Below, piece by piece: positions 53,642-62,616 of a stretch of 64,000 nucleotides of DNA. The DNA is taken from assembly GCA_963787375.1 (NCBI GenBank), contig CAWBCR010000008.1, forward strand, positions 1-64,000, written 5' to 3'. The DNA comes from CAWBCR01 sp963787375. Lineage in GTDB: Bacteria > Chloroflexota > Anaerolineae > Aggregatilineales > UBA3940. Position numbers and translations under genes: made by a program. Below the pieces are notes generated by a model. It was given only the letters and a program-made list of their open reading frames with translations, did no database searches and had not been told where the DNA came from. Positions within the stretch are counted from its first letter, which is position 1; each line of letters opens with the position of its first letter.

Positions 53642-54220
53642 ATGACCTACATCCGCACCATCCCGCCGGAGGAGGCCGAAGGCCAGCTCAAGGAGCTGTA
53701 CGACGGCGACTTCAAGAACCTCGGCTTCGTACCGGAGTACTCAAAGGCGGTCAGCCTGCGCCCGGAAGTGTTGGCCAACTGGCGCACGCTGCTCGGCTCG
53801 ATCCGCAAGCACATGCGCCTGCGCCGCTACGAGCTGGTCACGATGGCAGCGGCAGTCGAGATGCGCTGCGCGCCTTGAACGACGTCGCACGGAGCGGTGC
53901 TCCGTCAGAATGGGTTCAGCGTCGAGCAGCTTGTCGCGCTGGTGCGCGACTATCACGACCCGGCGGCCATGCTGGAGCCGGATGAGATCGCCATCATGGA
54001 CTTCGCCCGGCAGGTCGTCCGCGACCCGCACCAACTGGCCGAACCGGACTTCGACGCGCTCCGGGCGCTTGGCCTCTCCGACGAGGAGATTCTGGATGTG
54101 GTGCTGGCGGCTTCCGCACGCAGCTTCTACAGCAAGATGCTGGATGCCCTCGGCGCTCTGCCCGGCCCAAACTACGCCGACCTCGTCGAGGCGTTGAGCG
54201 GCGTGATCGGCGGCTGGTGA
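53642..54220 (+). CDS. AhpD-like protein with CxxU active site (selenoprotein)
   Basis: 192 codons including TGA at 53876-53878 read as selenocysteine. Up to the TGA: MTYIRTIPPEEAEGQLKELY, RPEVLANWRTLLGSIRKHM, RRYELVTMAAAVEMRC. After it, in the same frame: TTSHGAVLRQNGFSVEQLV, SDEEILDVVLAASARSFYSK. The motif becomes C-A-P-U-T-T-S-H, exact CxxC-x3-H spacing of AhpD (compare CRYCNYGH in the relative at 28855). A 7-bp hairpin with GGT loop starts eleven bases after the TGA. AAGGAGG precedes the ATG. The only in-frame restart (GTG 53897) lies in the hairpin loop and would drop the active site. Cytoplasmic thiol/selenol redox enzyme by family. Confidence 0.78.
53879..53905 (+). promoter_or_regulatory. 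Candidate bacterial SECIS element
   Basis: ACGGAGC (53889-53895), loop GGT, GCTCCGT (53899-53905): a perfect 7-bp stem. The loop begins 17 bases after the TGA, inside the 16-37 base range described for bacterial SECIS, and its first two bases are G as in known elements. Confidence 0.65.
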
Positions 54221-54294
54221 GCGCGGGTCGGCGCTATTCCCATACTGCTTGGAATGCGTGGGGGCGACCAGACGGTCGCCCCTGCTGCTTGCCC

Positions 54295-54750
54295 CTACTC
54301 CCCCCGCAGCGGCGCGTCCGACTCCAGGTAGATGCGCTCGCCTGTGAACAGCCCGGCAGCGGGGTCCCACGGGAAGAAGATGATCACCTTCATCGTGATG
54401 AATTTGCCGGTCGGTGGGTACTTGAGCCACTGAAGCGTGTGCGTGCCGGTCGCGTTCGCCTCCTCGACCACCCCCTGCGGCCCGATGACGATGTTCGTCA
54501 GGTCGAACACCACGTCCGGGAACGCGCTCAGCAGCCCGGTGTAGAAAGCCGTCGCGCCCTCGTGCCGCTCCCAGCGGTCGCCGGTCTGCGACATCTCGTA
54601 CACGCAGTCGTCGGTCAGCGTGGACATCAGGCCGGGGATGTCGCGGTTATCCTCAGCGATGGAGTGCTTGAGCCACAGCTTGCGGATTCGCCCGTACTCG
54701 CCCTGGCTGATGGCCCGGTGCAGCAGTTCCTGTACAGCCTCGTGTGTCAT
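54295..54750 (-). CDS. SnoaL-like (NTF2 fold) protein
   Basis: 151 residues with the NTF2-like cone fold: RIRKLWLKHSIAEDNRDIPGLMSTLTDDCVYEM, GATAFYTGLLSAFPDVVFDL, EEANATGTHTLQWLKYPPTGK. SnoaL proteins bind small hydrophobic molecules and may be isomerases; function open. A GGCGACC hairpin precedes its 3' end at 54257. Confidence 0.75.
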   Translation of the reverse strand: MTHEAVQELLHRAISQGEYGRIRKLWLKHSIAEDNRDIPGLMSTLTDDCVYEMSQTGDRWERHEGATAFYTGLLSAFPDVVFDLTNIVIGPQGVVEEANATGTHTLQWLKYPPTGKFITMKVIIFFPWDPAAGLFTGERIYLESDAPLRGE

Positions 54751-54778
54751 GTGTTACCCCGACTGATGATACGTCGCC

Positions 54779-55768
54779 CTAGCTGTCGTAGCCGTGCTTC
54801 GAGCCGTCGGGCAGCGTCGCGTCATCAAGCGAGGCCGCCGACGCAAGCTGCTTGTCGGTCAGCTTCGCCCCGGTCAGGTCCGCGCCGATAAAGCTCACGT
54901 TCTGCAGGCTGGCAGCAGTGAAGTCGGCCTCCTGCACTCTGGCCATGTTGAGGTCTGCGTTTTGCAGGTTCGCCTTGCGGAAGACGGCCTTCTGCGCCCG
55001 CACGCTGAACAGGCTCGCGCCGATCAGCTTGGCCTCGCTGAAGTTCGCCTTGCCCAGTTCGGCGCCCGACAGGTCCGCCTTGCGCAGGTCCGCGCCCACG
55101 AAGTACGTGTCGTTCAGGACGGCGGTGTCCAGAACGGTGCGGCGCAGGCTGGCCGATCCAAACATGGCACCGTTCCCGTCGATGGCGCTCAGGTCCGCGT
55201 CGTCCAGGTTGGCCTCGAAGAAGTCCGCCAGCTCGACTCTGGCCATATCCAGGTTCGCGCCGGTCAGCGTGGCCTGTTCCAGCGTGGCTCCATTCAGCCA
55301 CGCCCATTCCAGCGATGCGCCGCTCAGGTCGGCGCCGGTCAGGTCGCATCCCCGCAGCACCGCCCTGAACAGGACAGCGCCGCTCAGGTTGGCCCCGCGC
55401 AGGTCGGCGTTGGTGAAGTCAAGCTCGGTCAGGTCGCGATCGGCCAGGTCGAACGCGCGCAGGCTGGTCTTGCCGTCCCAGTTCATCACGATCTGGTACT
55501 GCTCGTCGCGCAGCGCCTTGCCGTGCTGGATCGACACGTCGCCCTGCGCCTGGATCACGTCGCCGTCCACGTCCCCGGTGACCATCGCCTGCGACCGCCT
55601 CCCGACTGCCGCCCCGGTCACGTGGTCCATGCTCCCCACGTCGATATCGTCGCCGCCCGCTGCCGGGCGCGCGGTCGGGTCGAGCCACTCGCCGCAGAAG
55701 CGGCACTTCTTCGCAACCGCCTTGATCGTCTCGCCGCAGTAGGGGCACTCCTTCGTCTGGTCGGACAT
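54779..55768 (-). CDS. Zinc-ribbon plus pentapeptide-repeat protein
   Basis: About 329 residues. The N-terminal zinc ribbon CPYCGETIKAVAKKCRFCGEW has two CxxC pairs. A linker of ~60 residues follows, then pentapeptide repeats with A(D/N)LxxA register (LRGANLSGAVLFRAVLRGC, LTGADLSGASL and so on) to the end. The repeats fold as a right-handed quadrilateral helix that can mimic DNA or act as scaffold. The start at 55768 (MSDQTKEC) is chosen over 55831 because the zinc ribbon begins there and GGGGGAGA lies upstream. Confidence 0.8.
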   Translation of the reverse strand: MSDQTKECPYCGETIKAVAKKCRFCGEWLDPTARPAAGGDDIDVGSMDHVTGAAVGRRSQAMVTGDVDGDVIQAQGDVSIQHGKALRDEQYQIVMNWDGKTSLRAFDLADRDLTELDFTNADLRGANLSGAVLFRAVLRGCDLTGADLSGASLEWAWLNGATLEQATLTGANLDMARVELADFFEANLDDADLSAIDGNGAMFGSASLRRTVLDTAVLNDTYFVGADLRKADLSGAELGKANFSEAKLIGASLFSVRAQKAVFRKANLQNADLNMARVQEADFTAASLQNVSFIGADLTGAKLTDKQLASAASLDDATLPDGSKHGYDS

Positions 55769-55890
55769 TATCTCCCCCTTCGCCCGTGCCGACGTTGCGC
55801 CCATTGTCGGGCATAAGGCAGGGGCCGTCAAGCGGCGATCCGTCGTGTCTCCCCTGGTGGATAAATTCGAGCGACTTTATCGCTTTGGTG

Positions 55891-55896
55891 TACAAT
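55891..55896 (+). promoter_or_regulatory. -10 element of the ankyrin gene
   Basis: TACAAT, with AAAAGAGGAG as ribosome site before the ATG at 55928. Confidence 0.4.
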
Positions 55897-55927
55897 AGGG
55901 CATCGTTTCGCCAAAAGAGGAGACACC

Positions 55928-56503
55928 ATGACCAATTATCCCGATGAAGAAGTCCGCGCGTTTGTGATCGCCGCCCACAGCGACCTGGAGACGGTCAAAG
56001 CTACCCTGGCCGAGCATCCCGACTGGCTCAACGTCGAATACGACTGGGGGCCGGGCGGCAAGGAGACGCCGCTCGGAGCAGCGGGGCATGTCGGCAACCG
56101 CCCGATTGTCGAGTACCTGCTCGATCTGGGCGCGCCGAACAATATCTGCGTCGCCGCCATGCTGGCCCGCGCCGGCGACGTGGCCCGCTTTCTGGCGGAA
56201 GACCCGGCGCAGGCGACGGCCAGAGGTACCCACGGCATCCCGTTGATGGTTCACGCCGCGATGGGTGGCGATGTGGGGATCGTGGAGCAGATTGTGGCGG
56301 CGGGCGGCGGTGAGGGCACTAAGCAAGCCCTGGTCGGCGCGGTGATGAAGGGGCGGCTGGAGATGACACGCTGGCTGCTGGATCACGGCGCGGACGACCT
56401 GACGCTGAAGAACCACTTCGATAAAACGCTGCTCCAGATGGCCGAGGAAAGCGGTTTCGACGAGATCGCCGCGCTGCTGCGCGAGCGTGGGGCGGTGGGC
56501 TAG
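55928..56503 (+). CDS. Ankyrin-repeat protein
   Basis: 191 residues with about four ankyrin units (TPLGAAGHVGNRPIVEYLLDLGA, GIPLMVHAAMGGDVGIVEQIV, QALVGAVMKGRLEMTRWLLDHGAD). Soluble protein, interaction module. Its TAG and the 3' end of the methyltransferase on the other strand meet within four bases. Confidence 0.8.
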   Translation: MTNYPDEEVRAFVIAAHSDLETVKATLAEHPDWLNVEYDWGPGGKETPLGAAGHVGNRPIVEYLLDLGAPNNICVAAMLARAGDVARFLAEDPAQATARGTHGIPLMVHAAMGGDVGIVEQIVAAGGGEGTKQALVGAVMKGRLEMTRWLLDHGADDLTLKNHFDKTLLQMAEESGFDEIAALLRERGAVG

Positions 56504-57246
56504 CGGGTCGCGACCATCACCGCTCGGCCTGTCCCCAGCGAAAACGGCTGGGTGGTGAACAGGTTGTAGCCGCTGCACGCGGAGAAGCCTGCCCCCAGCA
56601 TCAGCCCGACCATCTCGCGGTAGGTGTACAGCCGCATCGCCATCTCGTGGCGCTCCACCCGCCCATCCTGTATCAGCAGGTACTGGCGATACGCCGTCCC
56701 GCTGGGCGGGTCGTAATCGCGCCGTTCCAGCACGGTCAGCCCGCTGTCAAGCTCGGCCCAGCCCCGGCCATGCAGCACCGGCAGCAGCGACTCCGCGACG
56801 TGCGTGTCGAGGACGAAGCGCGCGCCGGGCTTCAGCGCCGCAGCGACCGCCCGCAGAAACGTCAGATTACCCGTGTCGTCGAAGTAGCCGAAGCTCTCCC
56901 ACCAGCAGTACGCCCCGTCGAAGTCGGCGGAATCGGGCAGGCTGCGCATGTCGCTCTCGATGGGGGTGAAGGCGCTGCCCAGCCCATTCTGCGCGGCGGT
57001 GGCGCTGGCGTCCGCCAGCAACGCCGCCTCCACGTCGACCCCGGTCACGCGATAGCCGCGCCGCGCCAGGTCGATGGCGATGCGGCCCGCCCCGCACGGC
57101 ACGTCGAGCAGCCGGGCCGGCACCGAGATCTCCAGCAGCGCTTCGATGTAATCGGCCTCGCGGTGCGTGTCCTCCGCCGATTTGGCCTGCCGGTAGGCGT
57201 TGAACAGCAGGTTCGGCGAATCAGCCGCTGGTTCCTGTGCCATCAT
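56500..57246 (-). CDS. Class I SAM-dependent methyltransferase
   Basis: 248 residues: SAM motif LLDVPCGAGRIAIDLARRGY, GVDVEAALLADA (motif II), FDGAYCWWESFGYFDD and LKPGARFVLDT (post-motif). Substrate unknown. TGATG overlap with the WXG100 gene upstream, so both are one transcript. Confidence 0.8.
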   Translation of the reverse strand: MMAQEPAADSPNLLFNAYRQAKSAEDTHREADYIEALLEISVPARLLDVPCGAGRIAIDLARRGYRVTGVDVEAALLADASATAAQNGLGSAFTPIESDMRSLPDSADFDGAYCWWESFGYFDDTGNLTFLRAVAAALKPGARFVLDTHVAESLLPVLHGRGWAELDSGLTVLERRDYDPPSGTAYRQYLLIQDGRVERHEMAMRLYTYREMVGLMLGAGFSACSGYNLFTTQPFSLGTGRAVMVATR

Positions 57247-58058
57247 CAGAACTTTTCGCTGACGTCGTGGTCAATATCGTCGAACTTGTCTCCGGCTGCG
57301 CCGCCCTCGAACTTCATACCCTGGCTGCCCGCGCCGCTGTCGAACTTGAAGCCCTGGTCGCCTGCGCCGCTGTCAAATTTAATGCCTTGGCTGCCGTCGT
57401 CCGGCGGGGGGTGGCTCTCCACCTTGAAGCTCTGGTTGCCTTCAACTTTCGGAAATACGTCGCCCGCGAACTTGTTGGCCGGGTTGCCCTCGACTTTGGG
57501 GAACGCGTCACCTGCGAACTTGTTGGCCGGGTTGCCTTCGACTTTGGGGAACACGTCGCCCGCGAACTTGTCGCCCACATTGCCTTCGAACTTGGCGAAT
57601 TTGTCGCCCGCCACACCTGCCGGGTTGCCTTCGACCTTGGGGAACACGTCGCCCGCGAATTTGTTGGCCGGATTGCCCTCGACCTTCGGGAATGCGAAGG
57701 GCCCGTTGTCCAACCCTACCCGCGAGCCGACCCCACCGCCCGCACCCGCCGCAGCGCCCTCTCCGGAAAACAGATGCGCGGTTTCCTGTTCCGCCTCGCT
57801 GAACCCGTAGGCGATGGCGCGCATCACGTCGGCGGCCTGCTGAAGCGCCGCGACCAGCCGGTTGAGCGCCGGCTCGACCTCATTCTGCATTTCGGCGTAG
57901 AAGGCGTCGGCCCCCTTGCCGATCCAGCCCCCTGACCGCAGCTCGTCGACCTGGTTGACGATGGCCTTGAGCATCCGCCCGATATCGTCGCCCTGCCTGT
58001 CACACGTCTGCGCGGCTTTCGACAGCTTCCCGTAGTCAACCTGGATATCTTTAGCCAT
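57246..58058 (-). CDS. WXG100-like protein with long repeat tail
   Basis: 270 residues. The first ~90 residues are a helical hairpin of the ESX/WXG100 type, with GGWIGKGADAFYAEM as the W-x-G turn. Then a Gly/Ala bridge and about six repeats of FPKVEGNPANKFAGDV (16 residues) follow, and then QGFKFDSGAGS-type repeats to DDIDHDVSEKF. A WXG100 domain suggests secretion by a type VII-like system, but no ESX ATPase is in the window. The repeats are imperfect and keep a Lys/Phe/Glu/Gly pattern, possibly cell-wall or metal binding. Divergent from the Ntn-hydrolase gene. Confidence 0.65.
   Translation of the reverse strand: MAKDIQVDYGKLSKAAQTCDRQGDDIGRMLKAIVNQVDELRSGGWIGKGADAFYAEMQNEVEPALNRLVAALQQAADVMRAIAYGFSEAEQETAHLFSGEGAAAGAGGGVGSRVGLDNGPFAFPKVEGNPANKFAGDVFPKVEGNPAGVAGDKFAKFEGNVGDKFAGDVFPKVEGNPANKFAGDAFPKVEGNPANKFAGDVFPKVEGNQSFKVESHPPPDDGSQGIKFDSGAGDQGFKFDSGAGSQGMKFEGGAAGDKFDDIDHDVSEKF
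57425..57700. repeat. 48-bp tandem repeats within the WXG100-like gene
   Basis: Units around CTTCGACTTTGGGGAACACG and TCGCCTGCGAACTTG; they encode the 16-residue protein repeats and differ at third positions, so they are not very recent copies. Confidence 0.7.
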
Positions 58059-58148
58059 GGTGTCTTCCCCTGCATCCCCCCCTGTCCGATCATCCCATCA
58101 TACCCGTAACTGCGAGTGGGGCAAGTGTCCGGGGGGCCTGTTCAGGGC

Positions 58149-58154
58149 TACAAT
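58149..58154 (+). promoter_or_regulatory. -10 element of the second proteasome-like gene
   Basis: TACAAT with CAGGAGAA as ribosome site before the ATG at 58179; a -35 box is not clear. Confidence 0.35.
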
Positions 58155-58178
58155 GGGTGCGTCACACAGGAGAATCGC

Positions 58179-58898
58179 ATGTCATTCATCATTACGCTGT
58201 ACGTACGCGAGGGGATCGTCATGGCCAGCGACAGCCGCCTGATGCTCTCCGCGCAGCAGAAACAGGGCAGCACACAGGTCATCCAGATGGGCGTCGGCCT
58301 GTCCGATTCGACTTACAAGACGTTCCTCACGCTGAACAACATCGGCATCTCGTACTTTGGCATGCCGGAAGTCGCCGGGGTGCCGATCACCGGCTACATC
58401 GAGTCGTTCATCGCCGAGGAGATTTACCGCCACGACTACACCATCGACCAGGTGCCGCAGGCCATCATCGACTACTTCGCGCGGCTGGAGCTGCAGCCCG
58501 ACAGCGGCTTCATCGTGGCCGGCTACCGGGCGGGTGACAGCGGCCTGGAGCAGCAGGTGTGGGAGGCGTTCGTCAAGACCGGGCAGGTCAACCGGCTGAA
58601 CCAGCCCGGCCAGTGGGGCGCGTCGTGGCGCGGCACCACCGACATCCTGACACGGCTGCTGATGCCGACCGCCCTCAAGGGCGACGACGATGAATACAAG
58701 CCGCTGCCGCACTACCCGATCCAGTGGGGCTTCTTCACGCTTCAGGACGCCATCGACTACGCCATCTACGCGGTGAAGGTCACCGCCGACACGATGCGCT
58801 TCCACCCGCGCCCCAAGGTGGTCGGCGGCCCGATTGACGTGCTGGTCATCAAGCCGGAGAACGGTTTCTGGGTGCGCTACAAGGACTTGCAGGCGTAG
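58179..58898 (+). CDS. Proteasome-like (Ntn-hydrolase fold) protein, copy 2
   Basis: 239 residues with the same beginning (SFIITLYVREGIVMASDSRL) and end (VVGGPIDVLVIKPENGFWV) as the protein at 2231-3115. The fold resembles 20S proteasome subunits, but residues 1-3 are Met-Ser-Phe, so there is no catalytic Thr after a processing Gly. It is transcribed away from the WXG100-like gene from a shared 120-base region. No ATPase partner, unfoldase or Pup gene is present. Confidence 0.6.
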   Translation: MSFIITLYVREGIVMASDSRLMLSAQQKQGSTQVIQMGVGLSDSTYKTFLTLNNIGISYFGMPEVAGVPITGYIESFIAEEIYRHDYTIDQVPQAIIDYFARLELQPDSGFIVAGYRAGDSGLEQQVWEAFVKTGQVNRLNQPGQWGASWRGTTDILTRLLMPTALKGDDDEYKPLPHYPIQWGFFTLQDAIDYAIYAVKVTADTMRFHPRPKVVGGPIDVLVIKPENGFWVRYKDLQA

Positions 58899-58899
58899 C

Positions 58900-59367
58900 C
58901 TAGTCGGGCTGCGCCCCGGCCTTCTCCACCAGCGACGCGGCCCATGCTTTGGCCCGCTCGATCTCGCCCTCGACCAGCGGGCCCTCGTGGCTCTTTTCGA
59001 TGTAGAAAGCTTGCGGCGTCGCGATAAGCTTGCAGCCCAGCCGGCGCAGCTTGGCGGCCAGCTTGGGCGCAGCCGCGTTGAAGCCCGCCTTCGGCTCGAC
59101 GTAGCGCGTGTCGAAGGTAGCCATCATCGCGCCGCTTAGCGACCGCTTGGGCAGCGCCTTGACCGCGTCGCGCACATCGTGCGGCATGTTGGCGTTATGC
59201 ACCGGGCAGCCCATCACCAGCAGGTCGACGTCGCTCAGGTCGGCTGCGGTCAGTTCCTTGAGGTCGATCAGGCGCGTCGGCCCCGCCTGCTCGACCGTCT
59301 CGGCGATAGCCTCGGCGATCTTCTGTGTGTTGCCAAACAGCGATGCGTATACGACCAGCGTGTTCAT
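58900..59367 (-). CDS. Flavodoxin-like protein
   Basis: 155 residues: LVVYASLFGNTQKIAEAIAE, the FMN phosphate loop T/SxxxNTxxIA, then LLVMGCPVHNANMPHDVRD and MATFDTRYV. It would carry electrons with FMN or act as a flavodoxin-like protein of unknown partner. Convergent with the proteasome-like gene; no space between. Confidence 0.82.
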   Translation of the reverse strand: MNTLVVYASLFGNTQKIAEAIAETVEQAGPTRLIDLKELTAADLSDVDLLVMGCPVHNANMPHDVRDAVKALPKRSLSGAMMATFDTRYVEPKAGFNAAAPKLAAKLRRLGCKLIATPQAFYIEKSHEGPLVEGEIERAKAWAASLVEKAGAQPD

Positions 59368-59507
59368 CCTCGATGCTCCTTGTCAGTAGGTCCAACACCG
59401 CTATCGTATACGCATAACCCTGCCCAGAGTTGCCGGGATGAGCCCCGGCCTCCTCGGTCAATCGCACGGCGGTGGGGGCGACCGGCTGGTCGCCCCGCTG
59501 CCCCCGC

Positions 59508-60738
59508 CTACGGCACCATCTGCACGAACTCCCCGTCGGCCAGCTTGACCGGCGCGCTGCTACCGTCGGCGGCGATCCGCCACAGCGTGGTGCTGCCGCC
59601 GCCGTTGATGTCGACGGCCTCGACCAGCAGCGTGTTCGCGTCGAGCCACGCCTCCGGCTTGTAATACGCGCCGGCGTCGGCGGTGGCGACCACCTGCGAG
59701 CTGACCAGGTCGTTGCTGACCGCCACCCAGCCCTGCTCGTTGTCAGGCTGCCCGCGCGCCAGCCCGAAGGCCAGCCGCATGCCGTCGGGGCTGAAGCGTG
59801 CCGACCCCATCCGCGTGAAGTCGATGCCGTCCGGCAGCGTGATGATCTGCGTGCCGCCCCCCTGGATCGTCAGCACTTCGATATTCTGGCAGCTCAGCGC
59901 GATCTGCGTCACGTCCGCCGAGAAGTCGTCGACGCAGATGATGCGCGAGTTGTCGGCGGGCAGCAGTGGCGTCGACTGCGCCGCTGCCCATGTCGTAGCG
60001 ATACAGGCTGGAATACCCGCCAAACGGGATGTAGCCGCCCAGCCCGCTCGGCTCGATGCTGTAGAACAGGCTCTGCCCGTCATCCGACCAGCGCCACGGG
60101 ATCAGGTAGCTGCCTAATTCGCTGGTCTGGCTGGCGATCTGCTGCACGTTCGAGCCGTCCAGGTTGGCGGTGAACAGCGCCGACGGGACGCCATTGGTGG
60201 CATTCTGGAAGTCGCTGACGCTCCACGCGATGCGCGGCGGGTTGTTGCCGTCGCCGGGCCACACCGCGATCCCGTTGGGCTGGCCGCCGCCCGCCTGCGT
60301 GATGAAGTCCAGCGGCGTGGCGTTGCCCCCGGTGATGCTGAACACCGCCGGCTGGTTGTTCTGGTAGCCGACCACCACCAGCGTGTCGCCCGCCATGCCC
60401 GTCAGCATATACGGGCCGGGGTAGAACTCGAAGCTCAGGGTAGCGAGCGGCGTCTGTGCGCCCGTCTGCGTGTCGACCTGCACGAGCTGGTTATCCGCCG
60501 TGTGCACCAGCACCGACGGCGCGGGCGGGGCGGGCGGCAGCGTGGCCTCCGGGGCCGTGGTCGGCGGGACAGCGGGTACCGACGTCGGGCTGGCGGGTGG
60601 GATGCCCGTCCCGCCGAAGCCGGGGGGCAGGCTGGTGGGCGGGACGGGCGTCCCGCCGAAGCCGGGTATGTTGCAGGCCAGCGCGGCGGCAGCCAGCGCC
60701 GCGGCGGCGATCAGTGTGACATGGAAGCGTTTGAACAT
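59508..60738 (-). pseudogene. TolB-like beta-propeller lipoprotein, one frameshift
   Basis: About 410 residues. Signal with lipobox ALAC (ALAAAALACNIPGFGG), then a Pro/Gly linker with GGTGIPP and PATTAPE-type residues. The propeller part has LVQVDTQTGAQTPLATLSF and IPWRWSDDGQSLFYSIEPSG. A +1 shift near 59972 separates it from LLPADNSRIICVDDFSADV and ARFSPDGMRLAFGLARGQP (TolB/WD40-like SPDG motif). Cell-surface protein by its lipobox. Ends FVQMVP. Confidence 0.7.
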
Positions 60739-61207
60739 ATGGGTCTCCTGTTATGCCGTCTATCGTCCTTCCCGATCATAGCGCGGAATCGGCTCGCCGG
60801 GGGCAAACCACCTGCCCCCAATGGGATTGTAATCAGCGTTTCATGCCGTCTTGTCTGACGATGTGGCTCCGCCTTGATGACTTAGAATCAGCGTACGTTC
60901 TGCCGATTTTACGAGCCTTCGACTCAGCAAGTTCCCTGTTCATCCTTCAGGTCTCATCCTCTCTGCGCGCTCTGCGCTCTCTGCGGTTAGTCTTTGTTTT
61001 TTCTTCCTTTGCGCTCTTTGCGTCTTTGCGGTGAGTCTTCTCTCTTCCCCTCCGCGCTCTCTGCGGTTAATCTTTGTCTTTTCTTCCTTTGCGCTCTTTG
61101 CGGTGAGGTTTCTCTCCGTCCCTTCCCGATGTGCGAATCCGCGCAAGTCGTGATAGCATGTCGGTGTATTCGTGCGACCGGCCCGCAATCCACCCGGGAG
61201 TCCGCCT
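60739..61207. repeat. Intergenic CTTTGCG repeat region
   Basis: 60955-61115 has two and a half copies of a unit with TCTCTGCGGTTAGTCTTTG and TTCTTCCTTTGCGCTCTTTG, also found in part at 30617. Nothing gene-like is seen in 60830-60950. Confidence 0.7.
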
Positions 61208-62587
61208 GTGACCGATCCTCTCCACGGCAAGAACGTGATCATTCTGGGGCTGGCCCGTCAGGGCACGGCGCTGGCCCACTGGCTGTGTGACAACGGCGCG
61301 AAGGTCACCGTCAGCGACATGCGCACGGCAGATAAGCTCGCCGGGCCGCTCAAAGAGCTGGAGGGCCTGCCGATCACCTACGTGTTCGGTGAGCACCCGC
61401 TGTACCTGCTCAATAGCGCCGACCTGCTGTGCCTGTCGGGCGGGGTGCCGGTCGACGCGCCGTTCGTGCAGGAGGCCGTCAAGCGCGGCGTCAAACTCAG
61501 CAACGATGCGCAGTTGTTCCTGGAGCGCTGCCCGTGCCACGTGATCGGCATCACCGGCTCGGCGGGCAAGACGACCACCACTACGCTCGTCGGGCGGATG
61601 TGCGAGGCCGCCGACATGCTGCCCTGGGTCGGCGGCAACATCGGCAACCCGCTGATCGGCGACCTGCCCCACGTCAGGCCGACGGACATCGTCGTGATGG
61701 AGTTGTCGAGCTTCCAGTTGGAGATCATGACCGCCAGCCCGCACGTCGCCGCCATCCTCAACCTGACCCCCAACCACCTCGACCGGCACCACACGATGGA
61801 GGCTTACGTCGAGGCCAAGGCGCACATCCTCGACAACCAGCTTGTCGGCGACATGGCCGTGCTGAACCGCGACGACCCGACCACCTACGCCCTGCGCGAC
61901 CGCGTCCGGCAGGAGGTCGCGACGTTCAGCGGGCAGTACCCCGCCGACGTGGGCGCGTGGCTGATGGTCGATAAGCTGATGTGCCGCCCGACCTTCACCA
62001 CGCCGATGGAAGTTGTGTGCAATGTCGACGAGATCCCGCTGCGCGGGCATCACAACGTGATGAACGTGCTGGCTGCCTGCGCCATCGCCGGGGTGGCGGA
62101 TGTGCCGGTCGAGGCCATGCGCGCGGCGATCCTGACCTTCGAGCCGGTCGAGCACCGGCTGGAGGTGGTGCGGACGTGGATGGATGTGACCTTCGTCAAC
62201 GACTCGATTGCCACCGCGCCGGAGCGCGTCATCGCGGCGCTGGACGCCTACAGGGATGAGCCGGTCGTGCTCCTGCTGGGCGGTCGGGACAAGAAGCTGC
62301 CCTGGGGCGACCTGGCGAAACTGGCCGTCGAGCGCTGCCGTGCTATCATTACCTTTGGCGAGGCAGGCCGCATGATCGCCGAGGCGATGGCCGCCGAGCG
62401 CACCGCGCAGGGCTGCGCCATCCCCATCGAGCAGGCCAGTACGATGGAGGACGCGGTGACGCTGTCCGCGCAGATGGCCACCGACGGCGACGTGGTGCTG
62501 CTGTCGCCGGGCGGCACCAGCTTCGACGCCTACGAGGATTTCACCGTGCGCGGCGCGGCCTTCAGGAAGCTGGTGGGCCGGCTGTGA
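61208..62587 (+). CDS. murD: UDP-N-acetylmuramoyl-L-alanine:D-glutamate ligase
   Basis: Adds D-Glu to UDP-MurNAc-L-Ala. About 459 residues: N-terminal Rossmann-like NVIILGLARQGTALAHWL, P-loop GITGSAGKTTTTTLVG, MELSSFQLE, LTPNHLDRHHTMEAY, and the C-terminal EHRLEVV and NDSIATAPE with LLLGGRDKKLPW. GTG at 61208 is chosen because the fold begins there. Cell-wall cluster resumes here; mraY lies 22 kb upstream. Intact. Confidence 0.93.
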   Translation: MTDPLHGKNVIILGLARQGTALAHWLCDNGAKVTVSDMRTADKLAGPLKELEGLPITYVFGEHPLYLLNSADLLCLSGGVPVDAPFVQEAVKRGVKLSNDAQLFLERCPCHVIGITGSAGKTTTTTLVGRMCEAADMLPWVGGNIGNPLIGDLPHVRPTDIVVMELSSFQLEIMTASPHVAAILNLTPNHLDRHHTMEAYVEAKAHILDNQLVGDMAVLNRDDPTTYALRDRVRQEVATFSGQYPADVGAWLMVDKLMCRPTFTTPMEVVCNVDEIPLRGHHNVMNVLAACAIAGVADVPVEAMRAAILTFEPVEHRLEVVRTWMDVTFVNDSIATAPERVIAALDAYRDEPVVLLLGGRDKKLPWGDLAKLAVERCRAIITFGEAGRMIAEAMAAERTAQGCAIPIEQASTMEDAVTLSAQMATDGDVVLLSPGGTSFDAYEDFTVRGAAFRKLVGRL

Positions 62588-62616
62588 CCCTCACCCGGCA
62601 GCGGAGACCGATACAT

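Noticed and set aside
53897..54220. A separate short AhpD gene starting at GTG 53897
   Set aside because: It is in the same frame as the gene before the TGA, has no ribosome site, starts in a hairpin loop and lacks the active-site Cys.
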